64,000 nucleotides of DNA from Armatimonadota bacterium (GCA_016869025.1 VGFA01000005.1:1-64000), one strand, 5' to 3'; positions 32,089 to 42,336 are shown, counted from the stretch's first letter. A program made the numbers and translations. Notes: generated from the letters alone by a model not told the origin.

Positions 32089-33333
32089 TTGGCCGTAGAC
32101 GTCAACCACAGACCAGACAGCCGCGCGCTCGCACCGGTGTCGGGCGCGCTGGCCTGGCTGATGGTCGCGCACTTCACGAACGACCTGTACAACAACTTCC
32201 TGCCCGCGTTGCTTCCGATACTGGCCGATGTGCACGGCATGACGCTTGGCAGAGCAGGGCTCTTGATCTCCATATCCACCATCTCCGGATCCCTGTTCCA
32301 GCCCGTGTTTGGATACGTCGCCGACAGCACCCAGTTGCGCCTCATCGCGGCGATCGGCCTGTCCTGCGCGGCGCTTGGGTCAGCTTTGCTCGGCATGGCC
32401 CCGTCGTACATGTGGCTCGCACTCGTTACGGTGCTCCACGGCATCGGCACGGCGGCCTTCCACCCGCAGTCGGCCGGGTTCATCCACCTCCTATCGGGCA
32501 ATCGCAAGGGAACAACGATGGCGGTCTACATCATGGCGGGGCAGTCCGGACAGGCGCTGAGCCCGATGTTCGCCGCCTACGTAGCCGTCCGCGCGGGACT
32601 GCCGTGGGTGGCCCTGACGGCCGTGCCGGCCCTGCTCGTTTCGCTCGCGATCATGCGCGTCGTCCCCTGGCATTGGCGAGTCACGCAACAATCGGGCGTA
32701 TCCGCAGGGCTGCAACGGGCAGTGCGGCAGAATCTCGGCGGGCTGGCGCGTTTGATGGTGCTCATCATGACTCGCGCCACCCTCGTGCACATCATGCTGG
32801 CGCTTTTGCCGTTCATGTATCGCGACCGGGGCGCGCCCGCCACCGAGGGAGCTGCTGCGATAGCCGCCATGATATTCGCAGGAGCGCTCGGCGGAATGGT
32901 CGGAGGGTATCTGTCGGACCGCTATGGCCGGCGCAAGGTCTTGTTCGTCTCGTTCGCGCTGGCCTCGCCGCTGTTCCTGGCCGCGATCCTGTCCAGCGGG
33001 CCTGCGACGATGATCTTCCTCGTCCTGGGAGGTGCCGCGCTGCTGGGCTCGTCGTCCCTGGTCACGGTGGAGGCGCAGAGCCTGCTGCCCGCGCACGCGA
33101 GCATGGCCGCGGGCCTGATGCTGGGCGTAAGCATGGGCATCGGCGGCATCCTTGTCGGGCCGGTCAGCGCGATCGCGCAGGCGGTTGGAATCATCCCCGT
33201 GCTGATCGTGGTAAGTTTGCTGCCGCTGCCAGGAAGCATCCTGACGCTGTCACTGGCCGGACACGATCCGGGGAAGGAACCGCGCCTCACGCCACCCCGG
33301 GCAGCTTCAGTTCATCCGCGCGATGGCAACTGA
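32089..33333 (+). CDS. MFS transporter (fosmidomycin-resistance-like)
   Basis: 414 residues, about twelve transmembrane helices. It starts [18 protein letters not shown], a typical Fsr/MFS opening, and has [15 protein letters not shown] and [16 protein letters not shown]. Members of this subgroup export fosmidomycin-like or other small compounds. The TTG at 32089 starts 4 bases after the SYLF stop, so the two may be cotranscribed. Its 3' end overlaps the convergent oppF-like gene by 47 bases. Confidence 0.82.
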   Translation: MAVDVNHRPDSRALAPVSGALAWLMVAHFTNDLYNNFLPALLPILADVHGMTLGRAGLLISISTISGSLFQPVFGYVADSTQLRLIAAIGLSCAALGSALLGMAPSYMWLALVTVLHGIGTAAFHPQSAGFIHLLSGNRKGTTMAVYIMAGQSGQALSPMFAAYVAVRAGLPWVALTAVPALLVSLAIMRVVPWHWRVTQQSGVSAGLQRAVRQNLGGLARLMVLIMTRATLVHIMLALLPFMYRDRGAPATEGAAAIAAMIFAGALGGMVGGYLSDRYGRRKVLFVSFALASPLFLAAILSSGPATMIFLVLGGAALLGSSSLVTVEAQSLLPAHASMAAGLMLGVSMGIGGILVGPVSAIAQAVGIIPVLIVVSLLPLPGSILTLSLAGHDPGKEPRLTPPRAASVHPRDGN

Positions 33334-34330
33334 CGAAGTGGCCGGGCGAGATCTCCCGGAGGGCCGGCGGTTGCACGCCGCAGAGGTCGGTGGCGTGGGG
33401 ACAGCGCGGGTGAAAGTAGCAGCCCGATGGTGGATTGGCCGGACTCGGGACCTCGCCCTTCAGTTCGACGTCGCCGCTTCTGTAACGAGGGTCGGGTACG
33501 GGCACCGCCGCCATTAGCGCCGCAGTATAGGGATGCCTGGGCGTATCGTACAGCTCTTGCGTGGTCGCCATCTCGGCGATCTTGCCGACGTACATCACGA
33601 CAACCCGGTCGCAGATATGCTTGACCACACTGAGGTTGTGCGCGATGAACAGGTACGTAAGACCCATCTCCCGTTGTAGATCCAGCAAGAGGTTCAGTAT
33701 CTGCGCCTGCACGGAGACGTCCAGCGCAGAGATCGGCTCGTCGGCGACCACGAGACGAGGATGCAGCGCCAGCGCGCGGGCAATGCCGATGCGCTGCCGC
33801 TGGCCCCCGCTGAAGGCGTGGGGAAAGCGCTGCATGTACTCCGGCCGAAGGCCGACCAGTTGTAGCAGTTCCGCGACACGCTCGACACGCCTCTGGCGGT
33901 CCTTCACCCCGTTGACCAGCAGTGGCTCGCCCACGGTGTCGAATATCGTCATGCGCGGATTGAGGGAGCCGTACGGGTCCTGGAAGATCATCTGAACCTG
34001 CGAGCGGAGCGGGCGGAGGTCCTGCCGCGGCAGTTTGGCTAGGTCCACGACCGAGCCTTCGGCCGTCTGGAACAGGATCTCGCCGCCGGTGGGTGAGTAG
34101 GCCCGCAGGATGCACCGGGCCGCGGTTGTCTTGCCACACCCGCTCTCACCGACCAGGCCGACGGTCTCGCCATCCCCGACGGCGAAACTTATGCCGTCCA
34201 CGGCGCGAATGTGTCCGACAACACGCCGCATGAAGCCCTTCTGGATTGGGAAATACATGCGGAGGTTCCTGACCTCCAGCAGCGGCCGGGAGTGCTGCGA
34301 AAGCCGGGAGTCCTGCGAAGGCCCTGTCAC
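33287..34330 (-). CDS. Peptide/opine-type ABC transporter ATP-binding protein (OppF/DppF-like)
   Basis: 347 residues from a GTG that overlaps the previous stop (GTGA). Walker A is GESGCGKTT, the signature is SGGQRQR, Walker B reads [12 protein letters not shown], and the oligopeptide family C-terminal domain appears as HPYTAALM with [15 protein letters not shown]. It powers the importer whose permeases and second ATPase are encoded just upstream. It is the last gene of the LacI-headed operon. Confidence 0.93.
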   Translation of the reverse strand: MTGPSQDSRLSQHSRPLLEVRNLRMYFPIQKGFMRRVVGHIRAVDGISFAVGDGETVGLVGESGCGKTTAARCILRAYSPTGGEILFQTAEGSVVDLAKLPRQDLRPLRSQVQMIFQDPYGSLNPRMTIFDTVGEPLLVNGVKDRQRRVERVAELLQLVGLRPEYMQRFPHAFSGGQRQRIGIARALALHPRLVVADEPISALDVSVQAQILNLLLDLQREMGLTYLFIAHNLSVVKHICDRVVVMYVGKIAEMATTQELYDTPRHPYTAALMAAVPVPDPRYRSGDVELKGEVPSPANPPSGCYFHPRCPHATDLCGVQPPALREISPGHFVSCHRADELKLPGVA

Positions 34331-35385
34331 GTCCGCCCCTCCGATTGGTCGTGCAGGAAACAACTCACCAGGTGCCCGTCTGGGGTCGGCCGCAGGGTTG
34401 GAATCTGCTGGTCGCACGTCCCGGGCATGAAGTGCAGGCAGCGCGGATGGAACGGACAGCCGCGGGGACGATTGAATGGATGCGGAATAGAGCCGCTGAT
34501 CGTTGGAAGAGTGACCCGCGGTGTCGAGCGGATGCTCGGAATGGATCGCAGGAGCGCCTGAGTATAGGGATGCTTGGGCGCGTGGAAGATGCCGTCCACG
34601 GGTCCCTGCTCCATCACCAGGCCGAGGTACATCACCAGCACGTAATCCGCCGTGTTGGCGATGACCCCCAGATCGTGGGTTATGAAGATGATGGCGGAGT
34701 TGCGCTTCTCCTGGAGTTGCCGCAGCAGGCGCAGCACCTGGGCCTGGGTGGTGACGTCCACCGCGGTGGTGGGCTCGTCGGCAATCAGCAGCCGCGGATT
34801 GCACGATAGCGCCATGGCGATCATGGCCCGCTGGCGCAGACCGCCGCTCAACTGCCAGGAGTAGTTGTCCAGCCGCTGCTCGGGGGCAGGGATTCCAACA
34901 TCACGAAACAACCCCGCGGCGATCCGGCGGGCCTCCGCCTCACTCACGGCCTGGTGCAGCGTGATTGCTTCGATGACTTGATTGCCGACCGTGTGCACCG
35001 GGCTGAACGCCGCCATGGGTTCTTGTGGAATGAGGGCGATCTCACCCCCGCGTATGTTGCGCATCTCGCGGCCGGTGGGGTCCAGTTTGGCCAGGTCCAG
35101 GACAGGGTCGTCGCCGCTGCCGTCGAGCCCGGAGCGCGGCCGGCTGAGGAGGATCTCACCCGAGACGATGCGTCCCGGCGGCTCGACAATCCGCAGGATG
35201 GCCTTGACGGCCACGGTCTTACCGCAGCCGCTCTCGCCGACGATGCCGAAGACCTGGCCGGGGAAAACGTCGAAGGACACGCCGTCTACGGCCTTGACGA
35301 TCCCCTCATCCAAGAGGAAGTGGACCTTCAGGTCCCGCACCGAGAGGAGGGGCAGAGTCCGGTCACCCTGTCGCTCAGTAACCAT
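34327..35385 (-). CDS. Peptide/opine-type ABC transporter ATP-binding protein (OppD/DppD-like)
   Basis: About 352 residues. Walker A is [15 protein letters not shown], the signature [15 protein letters not shown], Walker [13 protein letters not shown], with the C-terminal [12 protein letters not shown] and [16 protein letters not shown]. Paired with the OppF-like subunit it forms the heterodimeric motor of a family 5 (peptide/nickel/opine) importer. The ATG at 35385 lies inside the end of the permease gene; overlaps on both sides point to one transcript. Confidence 0.92.
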   Translation of the reverse strand: MVTERQGDRTLPLLSVRDLKVHFLLDEGIVKAVDGVSFDVFPGQVFGIVGESGCGKTVAVKAILRIVEPPGRIVSGEILLSRPRSGLDGSGDDPVLDLAKLDPTGREMRNIRGGEIALIPQEPMAAFSPVHTVGNQVIEAITLHQAVSEAEARRIAAGLFRDVGIPAPEQRLDNYSWQLSGGLRQRAMIAMALSCNPRLLIADEPTTAVDVTTQAQVLRLLRQLQEKRNSAIIFITHDLGVIANTADYVLVMYLGLVMEQGPVDGIFHAPKHPYTQALLRSIPSIRSTPRVTLPTISGSIPHPFNRPRGCPFHPRCLHFMPGTCDQQIPTLRPTPDGHLVSCFLHDQSEGRT

Positions 35386-36526
35386 AAGGGTCGGCAGCAT
35401 CGCGCAGGCCGTCTCCAACAAGATTGAACGCCAGCACGGCCAGAATCACGAACAGGCCCGGGATGAGCAGCCAGGGCGCATTCGCGACGGTCTGGATGTT
35501 CTGCGCTTCCTGCAGCAGTACTCCCCAACTAATCGCCGGCGGCCGAATGCCCAGGCCCAGGTAGCTTAGAGACGTCTCGCTGATGATCATCACCGGGATG
35601 GCCAGGGTGCTCGCGGCTATGATGTGGCTGGCCACGGCCGGCAGCATGTGGCGCGTAATGATGCGGAACCGGCTGCACCCCGCCAGCTCGGCGGCGAGGA
35701 CGAAGTCCTCCTCGCGCAGGGACAGAAACCGGCCGCGCACCTCCCGTCCCAGCGTGGTCCAGCCGATGAACGCAAGAATGACGGTGATCGCGAAGAACAC
35801 CTTCTGCGGCGGCCAGTCCTGCGGCAGCGCTGCGGTCATGGCGAGCCAGATGGGAATCGTGGGCAGGGACTGCAGCAGTTCAATCAGCCGTTGTATGACC
35901 AGGTCCGACCATCCGCCGAAATAGCCGGAGATGCCTCCCAGCAGGGCCCCCAGGATCATGCTGAGCGTGACGGCGATCAGGCCCACGGTCATTGAGGTTC
36001 GCGTACCGTGCATCAGGCGCGACCATTGGTCGCGGCCCATCCGGTCGGTTCCGAGCAGATACACCCTGCCTTGAGCGCTGCTTCCGGTGCCCAGGAGGTG
36101 AACGTCAGTCTCAAAGAGCCCCAGCACCTTGTACCTGTAGCCGCGTGCAAACAGGCGGATGGGCACCCTCTTCGTCCCGTCAATGCGCCACTCCATGCGA
36201 AGTGTGACGGGATTCCGCTCCCCGACAACCGCGGGCGTTGACATGCGGGGTCGCCAGCCGTCGAAGAAGTCGAGGCGCTGCGCGGGTATGAAGGCCATAC
36301 GCGCATCGGTGATCTCTGGATGCTGGGTGCCGAAGAAGTCGGGGAACAAGACCACGGCATAGAAGACGATCAGCACGGCGCAACTGGCAAGCGCCAGGCG
36401 GTGCTTCCTGAAACGCCACCAGATGAGTTGCCAGTTGGACGCCAGCGAAACCCGCTCTTCGGCCTCGGTTACAAGGGGCCCCGCGAGCTGGATGACGGCC
36501 TCCTCGGCCTGTGGATTCCCAGCCAC
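35375..36526 (-). CDS. Peptide-type ABC transporter permease (OppC/DppC-like)
   Basis: 383 residues with six hydrophobic segments and a long periplasmic loop near the N terminus (residues 60-165), as in DppC-like permeases. The EAA-type loop near residue 270 (LREEDFVLAAELAGCSRFRI) docks the ATPase. The start is GTG (VAGNPQAEEAV). It lies 6 bases downstream of the OppB-like gene. Confidence 0.92.
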   Translation of the reverse strand: MAGNPQAEEAVIQLAGPLVTEAEERVSLASNWQLIWWRFRKHRLALASCAVLIVFYAVVLFPDFFGTQHPEITDARMAFIPAQRLDFFDGWRPRMSTPAVVGERNPVTLRMEWRIDGTKRVPIRLFARGYRYKVLGLFETDVHLLGTGSSAQGRVYLLGTDRMGRDQWSRLMHGTRTSMTVGLIAVTLSMILGALLGGISGYFGGWSDLVIQRLIELLQSLPTIPIWLAMTAALPQDWPPQKVFFAITVILAFIGWTTLGREVRGRFLSLREEDFVLAAELAGCSRFRIITRHMLPAVASHIIAASTLAIPVMIISETSLSYLGLGIRPPAISWGVLLQEAQNIQTVANAPWLLIPGLFVILAVLAFNLVGDGLRDAADPYGY

Positions 36527-36532
36527 CGCGCT

Positions 36533-37519
36533 CTAGCCCTCCATCCTAATCCGCGGGTCGGCCCAGGCCAGCAGCACGTCGGAGATCAACGTGCCGACTA
36601 TGGTGAGGAAGCAGTATATCAAGAGGATGCTGCCCGCCAGGTACATGTCCTGACTTATGAGCGCGCGCAACAGGAGCGGGCCGATGTTGGGGAGGTTCAT
36701 CACGGTGGCGACGATGAGGCTCCCAGAGAAGAGCTGCGGCAGGTACCAGCCGATGGTGCTCACCAGCGGGTTCAGCGCGATGCGAACCGGGTACTTCAGA
36801 ACGAGCCGCCACTCCGACAGCCCCTTGGCGCGCGCCGTGACGACATACGGCTTGTTGAGTTCGTCCAGGAGGTTGGCGCGCATGATGCGCGTGAGACGGG
36901 CTGTCCCGGCAATGCCGAGGATGATTACCGGCAGCCAGATGTGCTTGAGCAGGTCGCCGAAGCGCGCCAGACTCCACGGCGCTTGGACATACTCGGGAGA
37001 GAAGAGTCCGGTAATGCTGATACCGAAATGGGAAAAGGCGAGCCACATAAGGACCAACGCCAGCAGGAAGTTGGGCGTCGCCACGCCGACGTAGTTCAGC
37101 ACTGCAAGCGCGTAATCGAGGAACGAGCGCGGATGCGTCGCCGAGTAGATGCCGGCCGGAATCGCCACCAGCCATGTGAAGACGAAGGAGATAAGAGCGA
37201 GCAGAACCGTGAGCAGCAGGAGTTCGCCTATCAACTCTCGATTCGGGCGCTGATACTCCAGGGACAGGCCCAGGTCGCCCTTCAGCAGGCTCTCCATCCA
37301 GCGGACGTACTGGATGTAGATCGGCTGGTCGAGCCCAAACTGCCGCTTCAGCGCCTCGACCTGCGCCAGGTCAACGGAGGAACCGGTCGCCGCCAGCATT
37401 GAGACGTAGCTGGTCAGGAAGTCGCCCGGCGGCGCCTGCACCAACAGGAAGACCAGAATCGAGAAGACGAGGAGCAGGGCGGGAAGGAGGAGCAGGCGTT
37501 GGACTACGACTCGCAGCAC
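36533..37519 (-). CDS. Peptide-type ABC transporter permease (OppB/DppB-like)
   Basis: 328 residues with six membrane helices. It has the N-terminal FSILVFLLVQAPPGDFL region and the EAA-type loop (DELNKPYVVTARAKGLSEWR) of the OppB family. It forms the pore together with the OppC-like subunit. A stable hairpin sits between the binding-protein gene and this gene, as in many binding-protein operons. Confidence 0.92.
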   Translation of the reverse strand: MLRVVVQRLLLLPALLLVFSILVFLLVQAPPGDFLTSYVSMLAATGSSVDLAQVEALKRQFGLDQPIYIQYVRWMESLLKGDLGLSLEYQRPNRELIGELLLLTVLLALISFVFTWLVAIPAGIYSATHPRSFLDYALAVLNYVGVATPNFLLALVLMWLAFSHFGISITGLFSPEYVQAPWSLARFGDLLKHIWLPVIILGIAGTARLTRIMRANLLDELNKPYVVTARAKGLSEWRLVLKYPVRIALNPLVSTIGWYLPQLFSGSLIVATVMNLPNIGPLLLRALISQDMYLAGSILLIYCFLTIVGTLISDVLLAWADPRIRMEG

Positions 37520-37549
37520 CGGAGCTAAACCTCGCCTTCAGCTAAGCGG

Positions 37550-37589
37550 CGGGCAGCAACGGCATAGCGCCGTTGCCACCCACCGCCGC
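37550..37589 (-). promoter_or_regulatory. Intercistronic hairpin between binding protein and permease genes
   Basis: Inner arms GCAACGGC/GCCGTTGC (37558-37578) with a 5-base loop and outer arms GGCGG/CCGCC. It follows the stop of the binding-protein gene on the same strand. Such hairpins usually let the binding protein be made in excess over the membrane subunits by blocking 3' decay or causing partial termination. The role is inferred from position. Confidence 0.55.
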
Positions 37590-37601
37590 GTGTCACTTAT
37601 C

Positions 37602-39557
37602 TCACTTCTTGTAGAAGAACTGCTCGGTGCGGGCATTCCCCGGCGTGCGCAGCGGCCAGTCCTTGGCCAGCTTGGTCGGGACATTGCGCATCCTCGCGTT
37701 GACCACAGCCACCCCCTGGTCCAGCGGGGTCAGGCCGACGGTCCCGATCTCGAACATGTTGTCCACCCAGATCCTGAACATCTCCTGGGCTATCCTGGCC
37801 TGCTCCCTGGGGCCGACCGTCCTGCCCCTGTCGATCAGCTCGACGATCCTCTTGGTCTCGGCGGGAGGTTCAACACCTTCCCTTCCTCCCGTATCGTACC
37901 ACTGCTTCCACAGAGGTCCCGTGGTGATCGTCCCGTAGAGGAGGGAGCGCGGGTCGTACTTCGGCACGCCCGTGAACGGGAAGCCCGAGGTGTCCTGATT
38001 CCAGATCTCTGCCTGGAGATCGTTGGCCATTCGCATCGTGAAATGCAGCGCCCGCTCGCGGACCTGGACGAGGGTCCTGATGCCGACCCGCTCCCAGTCT
38101 TTGGCGATCAGCTGCGCGATGTCGGGCCAGGGGCCGAAGACGGGGACCACGGAGAGCTCGACGATAGCGCGTCTGGTTGTGCCGGGAAGGAGACGGAACC
38201 CTTCCGCGTCCTTTCGATCCAGACCGACCCTGTCCAGCATCCTGTTGGCTTCGTCAGGCCGATGCTCGGTGTACTTCTTCGCCACTGCATCGCCCGGGTA
38301 GTAGGGATGCCACGGCGCGGCCACGGGCTGACGGGCTTCACCCAGGCCGAGGAACGCGGACTCCTTGATCTCGTTGCGGTTGATGGCGAGCGACATGGCG
38401 ATGCGGAAGTCCCTGTTCTGGAACATCCTGGCCAGGTCGGGATCCCTGGTGTAGGTCTGGTTGAAGGTGACGGAGGCGTCCCCGCCGCCGAAGGCGCCCC
38501 AAAGGATGATGCGGAACTTGCCGGACTTCTTCTCGTGCTCCTTGAGCACAGGATAGTTTACCAGGCTGATGTGTCGCTCCTGCATGTCCAGTTGGCCGGC
38601 GATCGCCGCCAGGTTCAGGGAAGCGACATCGGTGAAGAACTTGAACTGGACGAAGTCTATGTAGGGCAGCTGGTTACCTTCCTTGTCCACGCCCACAAAG
38701 TATGGGTTGCGCCGCAGGATGAAGAGCTGGTCGCTGACACGGGTCACCGGCACCCAGGCCGCCATGGTGGGGCGCTCCGGATTTTCCGGCGGGTGGTTCC
38801 TGGCCGCGAGGAGCTCCACCCAGGTCCTGAACTTGGCCTCGGCAACCATCCTGTCCAGCTGCGCCTTGTCCGCGTACCGGGCGTGGAACTGCTTCAGGTA
38901 CTTGGATGGCAGGAAGACCGCGTAGACACGGTCGCCGCTGTCCTTGTTGGCGAGCTCCAGCAGGAAAGTGGTGTTTGGTTCCTTGTACACCCAGCGGACC
39001 GTGTAGTCGTCTATCTTTTCAACTACGACGGTCGAGCCATCCTTGTTCTTCATCCAGGTCGGGATGGCAGGAACGAGGTCCTTGTTTAGCAGGACATCGT
39101 TGTACCAGAACATAATGTCGTCGGCGGTGAAGGGGGTGCCGTCCGACCACCTGGCTCCCCTGCGCAGTGTAACCGTCCAGGATGTGTAATCCTTTGAAGG
39201 CTCTATCTTCGAGGCCAGCTTCATGTCAACCTTGGTGCCGTCTGGCGAGTAGCGAACCAGTGCATCGTAGACAATGCGGTGGTAGTTGTTGAAGTCACCG
39301 GGGCCCAGGAAACCTCGCCGCCATACGCCTCCGTACTGGCCGATGCTTTCGAAGGCCTCAACGATGAGTGGGTCTTCGGGCAGGCGCTGGCCCACCGGTG
39401 GCAGTTTCCCCGCCTTGACGAGCTCGGCTAGCATGGGCGCTTCCTTGTACTTGGGCGCCTGAGCCAGGGCGTGCGTAGGCGCTGGGGCATAGGTGCCCGC
39501 GCACAGCGCGAGAATGGCAATCGTGAGGATCACGAGGCGATGCCGTTTGCCCTTCAT
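37602..39557 (-). CDS. ABC transporter substrate-binding protein, family 5
   Basis: 651 residues, long for the family (usually 500-600). A signal peptide (LVILTIAILALCAGTYAPAP) is followed by the family 5 fold: IVYDALVRYSPDGTKVDMKL, WSDGTPFTADDIMFWYND, and RNRDFRIAMSLAINRNEI-like text (FQNRDFRIAMSLAINRNEIK). Family 5 binds peptides, opines, nickel chelates or oligosaccharides. Its ATG overlaps the cupin stop (ATGA). The neighbouring methyltransferase genes hint at a methylated substrate. Confidence 0.88.
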   Translation of the reverse strand: MKGKRHRLVILTIAILALCAGTYAPAPTHALAQAPKYKEAPMLAELVKAGKLPPVGQRLPEDPLIVEAFESIGQYGGVWRRGFLGPGDFNNYHRIVYDALVRYSPDGTKVDMKLASKIEPSKDYTSWTVTLRRGARWSDGTPFTADDIMFWYNDVLLNKDLVPAIPTWMKNKDGSTVVVEKIDDYTVRWVYKEPNTTFLLELANKDSGDRVYAVFLPSKYLKQFHARYADKAQLDRMVAEAKFRTWVELLAARNHPPENPERPTMAAWVPVTRVSDQLFILRRNPYFVGVDKEGNQLPYIDFVQFKFFTDVASLNLAAIAGQLDMQERHISLVNYPVLKEHEKKSGKFRIILWGAFGGGDASVTFNQTYTRDPDLARMFQNRDFRIAMSLAINRNEIKESAFLGLGEARQPVAAPWHPYYPGDAVAKKYTEHRPDEANRMLDRVGLDRKDAEGFRLLPGTTRRAIVELSVVPVFGPWPDIAQLIAKDWERVGIRTLVQVRERALHFTMRMANDLQAEIWNQDTSGFPFTGVPKYDPRSLLYGTITTGPLWKQWYDTGGREGVEPPAETKRIVELIDRGRTVGPREQARIAQEMFRIWVDNMFEIGTVGLTPLDQGVAVVNARMRNVPTKLAKDWPLRTPGNARTEQFFYKK

Positions 39558-40096
39558 GTGTGCACCTCCATTCTTCCCATCTCACTCCGAGGGAGTGATC
39601 CCGTTCCGAGACCGGACACCACCGTGTCTACCGTCGGGCCCCACCTCCTCCCCTTACAGAGGTCTGATTTCTCAAGCCGTACACGGCCGAAGTCCCAGCC
39701 GTTCATCTCGCACACGACCCTCATGTGGCTGTCCCAGGTGGGCTCGTCTTTGGGTCTCCCCCCCATGAAGGCGTCTACGCACAGATAGCGCAACCGCTGC
39801 GGGCCGGTGTACGCGATCTTGTGGAATGTATGTGGAGGTATGCGGACCAGATCCCCGGGATTCACGGGGTAGTACTCCGGCGCCTCGCCGATTTGCACGA
39901 CTCCAACGCCCTCCAGAACGTAGAAGACCTGCTCCGTATCGTGATGGACGTGCAGCGGAGTGGCTTCACCGGTTTCCAGCGTGACCACGAATGCCTCTGA
40001 GGTCTCCGCCTCGGCTCGATCCATGACCAGATCGTTGGTGTGGGTCGGTAGACGATAGCGGACGGTGTCTTTGGTACTGAAGACATATCTGTTCAT
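39554..40096 (-). CDS. Cupin-domain protein
   Basis: 180 residues with a single cupin barrel: TPLHVHHDTEQVFYVLEGVG holds the first metal motif (HxHxxxExxxxxxG) and VNPGDLVRIPPHTFHKIAYT the second with its His. It could be an isomerase, dioxygenase or ligand-binding protein. Both ends overlap neighbours by ATGA, with the UroD-like gene before and the binding protein after, so it is strictly coupled to this pathway. Confidence 0.85.
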   Translation of the reverse strand: MNRYVFSTKDTVRYRLPTHTNDLVMDRAEAETSEAFVVTLETGEATPLHVHHDTEQVFYVLEGVGVVQIGEAPEYYPVNPGDLVRIPPHTFHKIAYTGPQRLRYLCVDAFMGGRPKDEPTWDSHMRVVCEMNGWDFGRVRLEKSDLCKGRRWGPTVDTVVSGLGTGSLPRSEMGRMEVHT

Positions 40097-41115
40097 CTAT
40101 GTCCTCCCCCTGCCTGGACAAGCGCATCTATCGCCTCGGGCGGCGTTCCCGGGCTGACACCGCCGCCGGCAGAAAGAATCAGCCCCCGTCCGCCGGTCTT
40201 TCGCACGCACTCGTGCGCCCAATCCGCCACTTCTGCCGGCGCGCCGCGCGTCATTGCATCCAGAGGCGGGACGTTGCCCATCAACGCAATGCCCGGCATC
40301 TTTGCTTGGATGTCGGCAATATCCATGGTGTGGCTGAAGTTGAAGACATCGAAACCGAGCGTGGCCAGGGGGCCGGCCAGGTGCGCGCAGCGGGTGTCGT
40401 TGTGGAAGATCTTGATCAGCCCGTCGAACTCGCGAAATACGCGGGAGAGGCGCGGTCGGGCAAACTCCTCGAACATCTGGGGCGAGAGCATGCCGACGAT
40501 ATCGTCGAGCAGCAGTACGCCTTCGGGCGCGCGGAGTACGCCCAGTTGTGCGCGCAGCCAGGCGATGGTAGTCTCCGTGAGCACATCTAGGAGGCGCCCG
40601 CTGGCCTCGGGTTCGACTTTGAGCGCGACCAGGAACTCGCTCACGCCGAGCAACCATGCCGCCACGGCGAACGGACCGCGCGCGGCCACCACCCGTACCT
40701 TGACTCCATCCGGCAACAGCCGGCGTTCCGCGTCGGCGTAGCGCTGAAGGACGAGTGGCATCAAGCCGTGTCGCTGTGGGTCTGGGGGGTCCATCCCTGC
40801 CAGCACGGCAAGACCGCCGACTACGGGTTCTATTGACGGCGGTTGGTCGTGATGCCAGAGCACGCGCGCGCCAAAGGCGGAGGGTTCGATTGCCATGCCG
40901 TACTCGACCCAGAATCCGGGAATCCAGGCCACCTCGGGAAACCGGTCGAGGAGCCGCAGATTGACGCGGAGCCACTCGTCGGGCCGCAGGAAGTAGTCCA
41001 GGGTATCTATGCCGGCGTAGCCGGGCAGCCATGGGCTATCTACGATCAAGGCCACGGGTATCCGGTCGGCCTGCCCGCCCCGCGCGACTGCAACGAACCG
41101 TTCCCAGGGTGACAT
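40093..41115 (-). CDS. UroD/MtaA-family methyltransferase-like protein 1
   Basis: 340 residues of the uroporphyrinogen decarboxylase superfamily: MSPWERFVAVARGGQADRIP at the start and DIADIQAKMPGIALMGNVPP in the C-terminal barrel. The zinc-binding H-x-C of methylcobamide methyltransferases reads HNDTRC here (His kept, Cys displaced). True HemE residues are absent, so haem synthesis is unlikely. It lies 4 bases after the LacI gene and overlaps the cupin gene. Likely role: methyl or carboxyl handling of the imported compound. Confidence 0.75.
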   Translation of the reverse strand: MSPWERFVAVARGGQADRIPVALIVDSPWLPGYAGIDTLDYFLRPDEWLRVNLRLLDRFPEVAWIPGFWVEYGMAIEPSAFGARVLWHHDQPPSIEPVVGGLAVLAGMDPPDPQRHGLMPLVLQRYADAERRLLPDGVKVRVVAARGPFAVAAWLLGVSEFLVALKVEPEASGRLLDVLTETTIAWLRAQLGVLRAPEGVLLLDDIVGMLSPQMFEEFARPRLSRVFREFDGLIKIFHNDTRCAHLAGPLATLGFDVFNFSHTMDIADIQAKMPGIALMGNVPPLDAMTRGAPAEVADWAHECVRKTGGRGLILSAGGGVSPGTPPEAIDALVQAGGGHR

Positions 41116-41119
41116 CGCT

Positions 41120-42247
41120 CTATGCGTTGGCCGGCGGGCTGCCGCTGCCGGGGCCGCTGCTGACGGGGCCGCCGCCGCCGGGGCTGCCGCCGCCGGGGCC
41201 GCCGCCGCCGGAGTTGCCGGATGGCGCGGGCCCTGTGGATTCGCGGACGGTCAGCGGGCTTTCCATCAGCGTGTAGCCCTCGCCGGGAGGCGGCTGCCCC
41301 TGGATCACGCGGCGCAGGAGCTGCACCGCCAGGCGGCCCATGCGGTACTTGGGTTGGGCAATGGTCGTCAGGGGCGGGTCCGCGTGAGCCGCCATCGCGA
41401 TATCGTCGAAGCCAATAACCGAGATATCCTCCGGCACCCGCAGGCGGTGTGCCCGCACGGCGTGCAGGACGCCAAAGGCCATGATGTCGTTGTAGACAAC
41501 TACGGCGGTCGGGCGGTCCACCGGTGCCTGCGCGAGCAGTGAGCTCATGGCCAGAAACCCTCCGCTCACGTTCGGGAGACTGCTTACGCACAGTTCGGGC
41601 CGCAAGGAAAGCGCTGCTTCAGCCAGCGCGTTCTCGATCCCGCGACGCCGGGCCTGTGAAGCCTCGGAGGCGCTGGGGCCGGATATGCAGGCGATGCGCG
41701 TGTGATTCAGATCAAGAAGGTGACGCGTCGCGCGGTAGGTGGCGTTTTCGGAGTCAACGGTCACGCAAGGGATCTCGGGGTGCCGGAGGCACCGATTCAG
41801 CACGACCATCGGCATCCTGTGGCGGCTGCGCACAGATACCAGCTGCTCGAATGAGAGGCGTGAGCCGCAGATAACGGCACCACTGATTGACTGTCCGGCC
41901 AGCGCGCGGAGGATCTGTTCTTCGCGCTGCGGGTTCTCGGTCGTATCAACCAGGACCGTCAAGGAGCCGTCCATGCCTCCCTCGTCTTGAACGCCCCGTG
42001 CGATCTCAGCAAAGAAGGGGTTCAGAATGTCGGGAACCAGGAGAACGATGGCGCCCTGCAGAGCAGAGGCGTTCGGACGCGTGCGGTGTGATTCATAACC
42101 CAAGGCGGTGAGGGAAGCAACGACGCGAGCGCGGACGCTTTCGCGCACCGGTGCGCTGTTGTTGAGCACGCGGGACACCGTAGACAGGGAAACCCCGGCG
42201 TCCCTTGCCACATCAGAGAGGTTCGGGTGAGATCTCCTGACGTTCAC
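41120..42247 (-). CDS. LacI/GalR-family regulator with Gly/Pro-rich tail
   Basis: 375 residues. The helix-turn-helix and hinge are at residues 8-65 (NLSDVARDAGVSLSTVSRVL) and the effector-binding domain follows (IVLLVPDILNPFFAEIARGV; IGFDDIAMAAHADPPLTTIA). The family normally ends near residue 340; here about 30 extra residues of Gly, Pro and Ser follow, encoded by a GCC/GGG-rich repeat. It is the first gene of an eight-gene operon and probably senses the imported ligand. Confidence 0.9.
   Translation of the reverse strand: MNVRRSHPNLSDVARDAGVSLSTVSRVLNNSAPVRESVRARVVASLTALGYESHRTRPNASALQGAIVLLVPDILNPFFAEIARGVQDEGGMDGSLTVLVDTTENPQREEQILRALAGQSISGAVICGSRLSFEQLVSVRSRHRMPMVVLNRCLRHPEIPCVTVDSENATYRATRHLLDLNHTRIACISGPSASEASQARRRGIENALAEAALSLRPELCVSSLPNVSGGFLAMSSLLAQAPVDRPTAVVVYNDIMAFGVLHAVRAHRLRVPEDISVIGFDDIAMAAHADPPLTTIAQPKYRMGRLAVQLLRRVIQGQPPPGEGYTLMESPLTVRESTGPAPSGNSGGGGPGGGSPGGGGPVSSGPGSGSPPANA
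41138..41220. repeat. GCC/CGG-rich low-complexity repeat in the 3' end of the lacI-like gene
   Basis: Imperfect GCCGCC(G)GGG units encode the Gly/Pro/Ser tail of the regulator. Slippage-type expansion of a G+C-rich tract is the simplest cause. Confidence 0.75.
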
Positions 42248-42290
42248 GAGACTCTCACGCCCATGCCTTCCTCGTCGCGGCTGACGTTCT

Positions 42291-42336
42291 GTTTCTTTTC
42301 TGAAACTATTAGACTATTATTCGCAAATCATGTCAA
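42291..42336 (-). promoter_or_regulatory. Promoter and operator candidate of the LacI-headed operon
   Basis: On the minus strand TTGACA (42336-42331), a 17-base spacer and TCTAAT (42313-42308) match sigma70. The -35 box overlaps the last codons of the upstream UroD-like gene. GTTTC-ttttct-GAAAC (42291-42306) is a perfect inverted pair over the expected start site, suitable as an operator. A CTATTA direct repeat lies at the -10. Confidence 0.7.

Noticed and set aside
40097-41032. Long frames on alternative strands and frames over the methyltransferase, transporter and dnaX genes
   Set aside because: They are Arg/Pro/Gly-rich shadows of the real genes, as expected in G+C-rich DNA, and carry no motifs.
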